Position numbers and translations under genes: made by a program. The notes beneath the pieces were generated by a model, which worked only from the letters and a program-made list of their open reading frames with translations, made no database searches and was not told the origin of the DNA. DNA of 12,540 nucleotides from Candidatus Sericytochromatia bacterium (GTDB lineage Bacteria; Cyanobacteriota; Sericytochromatia; UBA7694; JACMQJ01): assembly GCA_014377055.1 (NCBI GenBank), contig JACMQJ010000120.1, positions 1 to 12,540 of the forward strand, read 5' to 3'. Below, in pieces: positions 7,172 through 12,540 of the stretch. Within the stretch, counting starts at the first letter, position 1, and each line of letters opens with the position of its first letter.

Positions 7172-9889
7172 ATGAATAAACTTAAGCAAAAAAATATCTT
7201 ACTTGTTGAAGACCAAATATTAATTGCTATGAATGAGTCTCATCAGTTAAGGGAACACGGATATAACGTTATTCATGTTTTAAGTGGTGAAAAAGCAATA
7301 GACACCGTCCAAAAAGCTCAAGAACCATTTGATCTTATACTTATGGATATTGATCTTGGTAAAGGTATTGATGGTACACAAGCAGCACAAGAAATACAAA
7401 AAGTTTATAATATACCTGTCTTATTTTTATCTTCACATACTGAAAAAGATATAGTTGAAAAAACAGAAAAAATTACATCTTATGGATATGTTGCCAAAGA
7501 TTCTGGTATAACCGTTCTTGATGCTTCAATTAAGATGGCTTTTAAGCTTTTTGAGGCACATAAAAATATCAGTAATCAACAAGATGCTTTGCAGCAAAGT
7601 GAAAAAACATTTAGAGGAGCTTTTGAAACTGCTGCACATGGTATGGCAATTGTTGCTATTGATGGTAATTTTTTAAGAGTTAATCAAGCTCTGTGTGATA
7701 TTGTTGGCTACAATAAAAATGAGCTAGAAAAAATTGATTCTCAAAGTCTCACTCACTCTGATGACCTACATGCTGACCTTAAATCTTTGCAAGGATTGAT
7801 CTCAGGTGAAGAAAAATCTTATAAAATGGAAAAAAGGTATTATCATAAACTGGGTCATGCTGTTTGGGTTTTATTATCAGTATCTTTAGTTTCAGACAAA
7901 AACAATAAACCTATCAATTTTGTTTCACAAGTGATTGATATAAACGGGCGTAAATTAGCAGAACAACAAAATGAATACGAACGTAAAAATAAAGAAGCAT
8001 TGATCAATAATACAGAAGATTTAATTTGGAGTGTTAATAATAATTTTGAACTAATTGCGTCCAATAATGCTTTTATAAATACTATAAAATCTCACACAGG
8101 AATAACCATTAAAACAGGTGATGGCTTAAAATTAGAACAATTTTTCAGTGATGGAGCTTTAGATTATTGGAAAAAATTATATATTAGAGCTTTTTCGGGT
8201 GAATCTGTGATAATGGAAAATTATAACCCTGAATTTAAAAATATACCCTATAGTTGGCGTGAAAATAAAATTAATCCCATCTATGATGGCTGCAACATCA
8301 TAGGTGTTGCCTGTTATGGAAGAGATATAACGGAAAAAAAAAGACAAGAAAAGCTATATATACTTGAAAATGAGATTATGAAACTGTACTCTATAAAAAA
8401 AGCTTCCATTGAAAAAACTATCGATTATTTATTAAATGGCATTAGAGAGATACATCCATCCATGCTTTGTAGTGTTTTGAGATTGAAAAATAATAGATTG
8501 TATAATTGGTCATCTCAACAATTGCCAAAAGACTATAATGACAGTATTGAAGGGTTGTTAATAGGTATGGCTCAAGGCTCATGTGGTACAGCCGCTTATA
8601 GCAAAGAGAAAATAATAGTAACTAATATCTCAACTGACCCATTATGGGCTAATTATAAGGAACTAGCCGAAAAATATGAGTTAAGAGCCTGTTGGTCACA
8701 TCCTATTTTGGATTTTAAGCAAAATGTTTTGGCTACGTTTGCAATATATCATAAAACTATTAGAAATATGAGTAATTCAGAAGAATTAACTATTGAGAGA
8801 GCAATTATTATTTTAAAAAATATCATTGAAAATAAAATTTCGGAAGAAGCACTTGCAGAAAGCATAAAGCTCCACAATTTGGCTCAAGAATCTATTAAAA
8901 AAGAACAAATTTTTTCAACTCGTATTATTTCGGCAATGAGAGATGGATTTGCTGTAATTGATTACAAAGGTACTCAAACTGATGTTAATCAATCTTTTTG
9001 TGAAATGACAGGTTTTTCTCGCAAAGATCTTATTGGTATTGAAGCTTCAAAATATCCATATTGGCCACCTGAAGAATTTGATAATATTCAAGCTAAATTT
9101 AAAAAATCATTAGAATTAAATTTTGAAAATTTTGAATTAATCTTTATGAAAAAAAATGGGCAACGTTTTCCTGTGATTGTCAGTCCTGCTCAATTAGTTG
9201 ATGATAATGGTAATACGATTATTTTTGCTACAATCAAAGATATTACAGAACATAAAATAGCAAAACAAAAAATACAAAAACTTTTAGAAGAAAAGGAATT
9301 ATTCCTAAAAGAAGTACATCATAGAACCAAAAATAATATGAATACCATGCTAAGTCTCTTATCTATTCAATCACAGCGATTAACTGAACCTTCCGCAATT
9401 GAAGCACTAAAAGATGCTGGTGAAAGAATGAGAAGTATGATGGTTTTATACGATAAATTATATATTACTGATAATTTTAAAGAATTATCAATAAAAGATT
9501 TTTTTGTTTCTTTGATTGACCAAATTATAAAAATATTCCCTAATAGTAATTTCGTAAAAATTATAAAGAATATAGATGATTTTATTCTTAATACCAATAC
9601 TTTATTGTCACTTGGTATAATGATTAATGAATTAATTACAAACTCAATGAAACATGCGTTTGATGATAATAATATTAATAATGAAATAACTATATCAGCT
9701 TCATTAAAGGATAATAATGCCACTCTTATTTTTCATGATAATGGCAAAGGTCTTGATGAATCGGTAGATCTAAAAACGTCGCTAGGATTTGGTCTAATAC
9801 TTGTCGATGCACTAACAAAACAGATCGGTGGACAAATTAAAATTGAAAGATATAAAGGAACAAAATTTATAATAGAGTTTATTCCTTAG
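7172..9889 (+). CDS. Soluble hybrid sensor histidine kinase REC-PAS-PAS-GAF-PAS-HisKA_2-HATPase
   Basis: A 905-residue cytosolic kinase without membrane segments. The N-terminal receiver domain (about 8-125) has the acidic pocket E13/D14, phospho-acceptor D59 (LILMDID), S87/S88 and K109 (YVAKD), so it looks phosphorylatable. It is followed by PAS 1 (about 145-262), PAS 2 (about 275-390), a GAF domain (about 400-555; GSCGTAAY at 469-476 and ACWSHPI at 506-512) and PAS 3 (about 582-698). The kinase core belongs to the HisKA_2/HATPase type, with the phosphorylated His H716 in EVHHRTKNN (714-722). The ATP lid residues are N824 in NELITNSMKHAF, DNGKG (857-861) and GFGLILVDAL (872-881). A receiver in front of the kinase suggests control of the kinase by an upstream phosphodonor. 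No separate response regulator is encoded nearby. It starts 32 bases after the VIT-vWA stop with no strong Shine-Dalgarno, so it may be read from the same transcript. Confidence 0.93.
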   Translation: MNKLKQKNILLVEDQILIAMNESHQLREHGYNVIHVLSGEKAIDTVQKAQEPFDLILMDIDLGKGIDGTQAAQEIQKVYNIPVLFLSSHTEKDIVEKTEKITSYGYVAKDSGITVLDASIKMAFKLFEAHKNISNQQDALQQSEKTFRGAFETAAHGMAIVAIDGNFLRVNQALCDIVGYNKNELEKIDSQSLTHSDDLHADLKSLQGLISGEEKSYKMEKRYYHKLGHAVWVLLSVSLVSDKNNKPINFVSQVIDINGRKLAEQQNEYERKNKEALINNTEDLIWSVNNNFELIASNNAFINTIKSHTGITIKTGDGLKLEQFFSDGALDYWKKLYIRAFSGESVIMENYNPEFKNIPYSWRENKINPIYDGCNIIGVACYGRDITEKKRQEKLYILENEIMKLYSIKKASIEKTIDYLLNGIREIHPSMLCSVLRLKNNRLYNWSSQQLPKDYNDSIEGLLIGMAQGSCGTAAYSKEKIIVTNISTDPLWANYKELAEKYELRACWSHPILDFKQNVLATFAIYHKTIRNMSNSEELTIERAIIILKNIIENKISEEALAESIKLHNLAQESIKKEQIFSTRIISAMRDGFAVIDYKGTQTDVNQSFCEMTGFSRKDLIGIEASKYPYWPPEEFDNIQAKFKKSLELNFENFELIFMKKNGQRFPVIVSPAQLVDDNGNTIIFATIKDITEHKIAKQKIQKLLEEKELFLKEVHHRTKNNMNTMLSLLSIQSQRLTEPSAIEALKDAGERMRSMMVLYDKLYITDNFKELSIKDFFVSLIDQIIKIFPNSNFVKIIKNIDDFILNTNTLLSLGIMINELITNSMKHAFDDNNINNEITISASLKDNNATLIFHDNGKGLDESVDLKTSLGFGLILVDALTKQIGGQIKIERYKGTKFIIEFIP

Positions 9890-9950
9890 TAAATAGATTT
9901 ATTCATTTGATAGAAATATTATTTCTGTGATGTATACCGATTGTATCGTA

Positions 9951-9974
9951 GGGGCAGGGTTTTACCTCTGCCCT
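9951..9974. repeat. GC-rich palindrome (REP-like element) between convergent genes
   Basis: GGGCAGGG (9952-9959) pairs with CTCTGCCC (9966-9973) with one G-T wobble, giving an 8-bp stem around a 6-base TTTTAC loop; G9951 may add a further wobble with T9974. It is strikingly GC-rich in an AT-rich setting and lies 62 bases after the kinase stop and 14 bases beyond the efp stop. Neither orientation is followed by a proper T run, so it is not a canonical intrinsic terminator, although it may block read-through both ways. The 'GTAGGGGCAGG...CTGCCC' form resembles dispersed REP-type palindromes known from many bacteria; no second copy is in this window. Confidence 0.55.
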
Positions 9975-9986
9975 CTTCACTATATT

Positions 9987-10550
9987 TTAAGTTGAAGCTC
10001 TTTCAAGGTAACTATTAGTTCTTGTATCAATTTTGATTGAATCGCCTTCGAGAACAAAGAAAGGAACAGCTACTACAGCACCAGTTTCAAGTTTTGCAGG
10101 CTTTGTTCCACCTTGAGCGGTATCGCCTTTGTAAGCTGGATCAGTTTCGACAATTTTTAGAACAATAAAATTAGGTGGTTCTACACCAATTACAGCCCCA
10201 TCACTCAACATCATATTAACGCTTGTTCCTTCTTTGATGTAAAGAATAACATTACCTAACTCACTTTTATTAATTCTCATTTCATCGAATGTTTCATTAT
10301 CCATAAAAATGTAGTCATTACCATCAGCATAAGAAAATTGCATTTCTTTTTTCTCAATATTTGCTTTTTCTAATTTTTCACCAGCTCTAAACGTTTTTTC
10401 ATTTGTATTGCCAGTTCTAAGATTTTTTAGTTTACTTCTAACAAAAGCTGCACCTTTACCTGGTTTAACATGTTGAAATTCTATTACTTGCCAGATGTCA
10501 TTATCAATCTTTATATTTGTTCCTGGTCTTATATCATTTGAGGAAATCAT
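9987..10550 (-). CDS. efp: Translation elongation factor P
   Basis: A 187-residue EF-P of normal length. It binds ribosomes stalled at consecutive prolines and promotes peptide bond formation. The N-terminal KOW-like domain (1-62) carries the tip loop VKPGKGAAF (28-36), with K32 at the position that is lysylated or otherwise modified in many bacteria. Two OB domains follow (about 66-128 and 131-187). The family signature is present as GDTAQGGTKPAKLETGAVV (142-160). The sequence, especially MISSNDIRPG and PGKGAAFVRSKLKNLRTG, is like both cyanobacterial and Bacillus EF-P. No modification enzyme is encoded in the window, so the modification type is open. A GGAG site (10563-10566 on the - strand) lies 12 bases upstream of the ATG, a slightly long spacing. 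It follows the HAD gene by 95 bases; the genes may be co-transcribed or efp may have its own promoter, but no convincing -35/-10 pair was found. Confidence 0.97.
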   Translation of the reverse strand: MISSNDIRPGTNIKIDNDIWQVIEFQHVKPGKGAAFVRSKLKNLRTGNTNEKTFRAGEKLEKANIEKKEMQFSYADGNDYIFMDNETFDEMRINKSELGNVILYIKEGTSVNMMLSDGAVIGVEPPNFIVLKIVETDPAYKGDTAQGGTKPAKLETGAVVAVPFFVLEGDSIKIDTRTNSYLERAST

Positions 10551-10645
10551 TAACTAGCTTAGCTCCTTTTTATATTTTATTCTTTAGATAGATAAGTTTA
10601 ACATATAGCCTTGACTTATAAAAATTAAACTTTTTAAAGTATCTT

Positions 10646-11290
10646 TTAAAATCTCAATCCTAACAACTCAGGTACATCTTTTAGACCATGAATTCTATAA
10701 TCAGGAGTGGGAAAATCAAGATGTTTTGTTTGTGCATTTGGTATAGCAATAGTACTCATTCCAGCTCTTTTACCTGCTAATATGCCATTAGGAGCATCTT
10801 CTAAGACAATACATTCAGATGGATCAAGATTTAACCTTTCAGCTACTTTTAGATATATATCTGGCTCTGGCTTACCTTTGATTACATCGTCACCACAAAC
10901 TATTATAGGAAAATATTTTGTTATGTTATGAATTTCCATTGCTTTTTGTAAAAGAACTTTTTTTGATGATGAACCAATTGATAAAGAATATTTTTCTTGT
11001 AGAATATCAAGTACTTTTATTAAATTAGGCATTAGATTTAATTTACCGTTTTCAAAATCTTCTAAGATATAATTATTTCTAATATTCATCATCTCTTCAA
11101 CAGAACCTTTCAATTTAAAAGTATCTTTCATTAAGACAAAAGTTTCTTCGGCACGCATACCAAAGATTTTTTCAATTATAGAAAAATCCTGCACTCCTCT
11201 TTCAGCCAAAAATCTTTTATTGGCACTAACATAAATTGGTTCTGAATCAACCAATAGACCGTCAAAATCAAAAATTACAGCTTTTATCAA
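10646..11290 (-). CDS. HAD-superfamily hydrolase, beta-phosphoglucomutase-like, TTG start
   Basis: A 214-residue haloacid dehalogenase-type phosphatase or phosphomutase of subfamily IA with a helical cap. Motif I is DFDGLLVDSE (8-17), with nucleophile D8 and acid/base D10. The cap spans about 16-85. Motif II is SIGSSSK (104-110, S107) and motif III is KGKPEPD (138-144). Motif IV is LEDAPNG (163-169), with E164/D165 for Mg2+. This combination, including the 'DGLLVDSE' and 'EDAPNGILAGKRAGM' style, is typical of beta-phosphoglucomutase-like and small sugar- or metabolite-phosphate phosphatases. The exact substrate is not readable. The start codon is TTG (11288-11290): the next Met lies beyond motif I, and a GAGAG sequence about 9 bases upstream may serve as ribosome binding site. 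It is transcribed toward efp. Confidence 0.9.
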   Translation of the reverse strand: MIKAVIFDFDGLLVDSEPIYVSANKRFLAERGVQDFSIIEKIFGMRAEETFVLMKDTFKLKGSVEEMMNIRNNYILEDFENGKLNLMPNLIKVLDILQEKYSLSIGSSSKKVLLQKAMEIHNITKYFPIIVCGDDVIKGKPEPDIYLKVAERLNLDPSECIVLEDAPNGILAGKRAGMSTIAIPNAQTKHLDFPTPDYRIHGLKDVPELLGLRF

Positions 11291-11475
11291 TTTTTTATAC
11301 TCTCAAATATATTTTATTTATTTTTTAATAGGAGGGCTTATGCAATAAGTCCTTACTCCACTACGTAACAGCTATATGATGTAGTAGTATCTTTCGACGA
11401 TTCCTATCATATCGCCTATGTTATCTGACGTTTTTATTATTGTTTTATTATGAAGATACTTGCTAAAAGTAAACT
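11291..11475. other. 185-bp spacer holding an unassigned higher-GC segment
   Basis: The part from about 11331 to 11430 is roughly 40% GC by hand count, clearly above the surrounding AT-rich DNA, and has no long reading frame on either strand. It contains the hairpin at 11333-11353, an ACTAC/GTAGT pair further on, and a near direct repeat (CCTATCATATC, then CCTATGTTATC). It could be the remnant of a mobile element, a small RNA or a structured leader for the leftward HAD gene; none of these can be decided from sequence alone. Confidence 0.35.
11333..11353. repeat. Inverted repeat (9-bp stem, GCA loop) upstream of the HAD gene
   Basis: GGGCTTAT (11334-11341) pairs with ATAAGTCC (11345-11352), with one G-T wobble, around the 3-base loop GCA, and A11333-T11353 extends it. 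In the leftward direction the hairpin is followed by an A-rich rather than T-rich stretch, so it is not a terminator for the upstream gene. It sits about 43 bases before the HAD start codon. Confidence 0.5.
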
Positions 11476-12168
11476 TTAGTTATGATTAATTTTATAAAGT
11501 TCAGTAATTTCTGAATCAAATTCCCAAAGATGTCCAATTTTATCTGTACTAAAAAAGCCCTCCAAACAAGAGTCTTTTAACGATTTTTCTATAATTTCTT
11601 TTGAAGAACAAAATAAAAAATAATAACTATCCCAATCTATGGTGAACAATATTTTTTTGTCTTTACTGTAAATATTAGATATGTGATTTTTAGCTAATGA
11701 TTCTTCTAATGAGCATGTTTCAATCTCTTCTGTTTCACGACCAATCTCATCTTGAACAATAACAGTTTTATACAGATTTGATTCAAAAATTCTTTTTATT
11801 TCTCCCTGAATTAATTCGCAAAAAGTTCCATCATAAGGCTCCCAAATATAATTTTTTCTACAATAATAATCTAATAACTTATAAAAATACTCTTTGTTAG
11901 GAATATCTCTTGAATATTTTCTTATACCATAAATTATTTCATTATAAGTTTTAAAAGCACAATCTTTTTTTATACTTTTCCATTTAACTATTTCTCCAAA
12001 TTTAGTTATCTCAGTTGGTTCAGGATAATCCTGATTATCTTTAGAGTTAGACATCTTAAAGAAAGGATTAAAAGCGACGAATACAGAATCAAAACATCCC
12101 CTAAAATAATCTAAGTATTTTACTTTTTCATTATTTGGATAAATATATCCTTGAAATAAATTACTCAT
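11476..12168 (-). CDS. Uncharacterised cytosolic protein, possible immunity or partner protein
   Basis: A 230-residue protein rich in Tyr, Phe, Lys and Asp/Glu, with no signal peptide, membrane segment or recognisable catalytic motif. Notable segments are NLFQGYIYP near the start, DSVFVAFNPFFKM (27-39), IVKWKSIKK and TIDWDSYYFLFCSS. The last, a strand pattern followed by a helix, resembles the ends of several small-protein families used as immunity proteins. It recalls the domain of unknown function DUF2711 seen in Bacillus and relatives, but this is memory only. Its ATG overlaps the stop of the upstream 53-codon toxin-like remnant by 8 bases, the arrangement of toxin and immunity genes. If that is right it is now an orphan, because the upstream gene looks interrupted by an insertion sequence. 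Function is not established. Confidence 0.7.
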   Translation of the reverse strand: MSNLFQGYIYPNNEKVKYLDYFRGCFDSVFVAFNPFFKMSNSKDNQDYPEPTEITKFGEIVKWKSIKKDCAFKTYNEIIYGIRKYSRDIPNKEYFYKLLDYYCRKNYIWEPYDGTFCELIQGEIKRIFESNLYKTVIVQDEIGRETEEIETCSLEESLAKNHISNIYSKDKKILFTIDWDSYYFLFCSSKEIIEKSLKDSCLEGFFSTDKIGHLWEFDSEITELYKINHN

Positions 12169-12331
12169 AACGTATCTTTAAACTCTTTTTTCCAGATGGA
12201 AATTTAATATCTAAAGTAGATTCCCCTTGAGTACTAAAATCTCTAAAATTTACCTTTGTACCTGTTGGCTCTGTAGGATGATCTTTTAGTTTTTCAAATC
12301 TTAGTTTACCTTTTCCTGTCATTATTGCTTT
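12161..12331 (-). pseudogene. C-terminal remnant of a toxin-like gene cut by an insertion sequence
   Basis: An open frame too short for routine gene calling reads from an in-frame stop upstream through ATG (12322-12320) to TAA 12161-12163. It gives 53 residues beginning MTGKGKLRFEKLKDHP and ending SGKKSLKIRYE. The composition (GKGKLRF, PTEPTGTKVNF, short basic strands at the end) looks like the closing strands of a secreted polymorphic-toxin or nuclease domain. No Shine-Dalgarno precedes the ATG, and the frame continues upstream only to the likely insertion-sequence boundary near TA 12332-12333. The 8-base overlap with the downstream 230-residue gene shows that the two were once coupled. It might instead be a complete tiny gene; the family is not recognised, and the toxin reading is inference. 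Confidence 0.45.
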
Positions 12332-12540
12332 TACTTTATTTTATTTAGACACATCATAATAGGTATTTTTAATTATATGAGATTTATCACGATATACTAC
12401 TATTCCCTTTAATTTAAAGTACAAGAATATCCACAATGATTAAACCATCCTTTAATATCATCAATACTTATAAGTGAGAATGCCTTTGTAATATTCTCTT
12501 TCAACTGTAAAATATCTTTAGATCTATTTTTCCTTAAAAA
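12332..12540 (-). mobile_element. End of an IS630-like insertion sequence
   Basis: This stretch holds the 3' end of a transposase gene and about 75 bases of noncoding DNA between its stop and the toxin-like remnant. The outer boundary is placed at a TA (12332-12333) because IS630/Tc1 elements insert at TA. From there inward the sequence begins CTTTATTTTATTTAGACACA, a plausible terminal repeat. The other end of the element lies outside the window, so the terminal repeat and exact boundary are unconfirmed. Confidence 0.5.
12409..12540 (-). CDS. IS630-family transposase, C-terminal fragment
   Basis: Forty-three codons enter from the right edge and end at TAA 12409-12411. The end of the protein, ITKAFSLISIDDIKGWFNHC followed by GYSCTLN, matches the characteristic finish of IS630-type DDE transposases: a helix of the form 'I..AF..I...DI..WF.HCGY' after the last catalytic acidic residue. 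The catalytic DDE core lies outside the window, so activity cannot be judged. Together with the neighbouring broken toxin-like frame it indicates insertion of an element from the right side. Confidence 0.6.
   Translation of the reverse strand, partial: FLRKNRSKDILQLKENITKAFSLISIDDIKGWFNHCGYSCTLN

Noticed and set aside
9367..9723. 118-codon open frame on the - strand inside the kinase gene
   Set aside because: It is antisense to the conserved HisKA_2/HATPase region and shows no protein-like features; it follows from the codon bias of the real gene.
9951..9986. Intrinsic terminator for the kinase or efp gene at the GC-rich palindrome
   Set aside because: There is no T run after the stem in either direction, so it was listed as a REP-like repeat instead.
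10707..10931. 74-codon + strand frame inside the HAD gene
   Set aside because: It is antisense to HAD motifs III-IV and has no ribosome binding site or family resemblance.
11331..11349. AGGAGG followed by ATG CAA TAA on the + strand, which could look like a minimal two-codon leader peptide
   Set aside because: The Shine-Dalgarno match is produced by the hairpin arm, there is no + strand gene downstream, and neighbouring genes run the other way.
11354..11437. Possible tRNA from a TTCGACGATTCC T-arm-like string
   Set aside because: The bases flanking the loop do not pair as a T stem, and no acceptor or anticodon arm can be folded.
1..12540. CRISPR array, rRNA genes or tRNA genes
   Set aside because: No regularly spaced identical repeats and no rRNA or tRNA-like folds were found on either strand by eye.

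Overview
The window is an AT-rich bacterial segment (by eye about 30% GC) that is densely packed with genes and has no intergenic gap over 300 bases. The organism is not identified with certainty. The window holds a signal-peptide-bearing VIT/von Willebrand A protein, an elongation factor P resembling cyanobacterial and Bacillus-type EF-P, large soluble multi-sensor signalling proteins and a lone EutN/CcmL shell-vertex protein. That mix would suit a low-GC lineage such as the non-photosynthetic relatives of Cyanobacteria (Melainabacteria-type) or another low-GC, non-model bacterium. This is inference from gene content and composition only.

Left part (1-4854), all on the + strand. It starts with the last 26 codons of a probable alpha/beta hydrolase and a two-helix K+ channel with a cytoplasmic RCK module. 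A likely promoter then precedes an 88-residue EutN/CcmL-type protein. Next comes a compact run of three genes: an 89-residue protein with three copies of an SPE(E/S)L(F/W) motif, a class II-like histone deacetylase/acetylpolyamine amidohydrolase family enzyme whose start overlaps it by 4 bases (ATGA), and, 3 bases later, a membrane Cache-HAMP-GAF-GGDEF protein with a degenerate active-site loop (GGEKL).

Middle part (4855-9889), + strand. A probable promoter and a clear ribosome binding site lead into a secreted VIT-vWA protein. It is followed by a 905-residue soluble hybrid sensor kinase (REC-PAS-PAS-GAF-PAS-HisKA_2-HATPase).

Right part (9890-12540), all genes on the - strand. A GC-rich palindrome sits between the convergent kinase and efp genes. 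A HAD phosphatase/phosphoglucomutase-like gene with a TTG start lies upstream of efp. After a 185-bp spacer with unexplained higher-GC sequence comes a 230-residue cytosolic protein of unknown function. It overlaps by 8 bases a 53-codon reading frame that looks like the C-terminal remnant of a larger gene. Next to that remnant is the C-terminus of an IS630-like transposase at the window edge. The simplest reading is an insertion sequence that landed in a toxin-like gene and left its tail and its downstream partner in place.

The left and middle parts look like chromosomal signalling and housekeeping genes, while the right edge is accessory and disturbed by a mobile element. The best candidates for something undescribed are the coupled SPEEL-motif protein plus deacetylase pair, the solitary shell-vertex protein beside it, and the disrupted toxin-like/partner pair.
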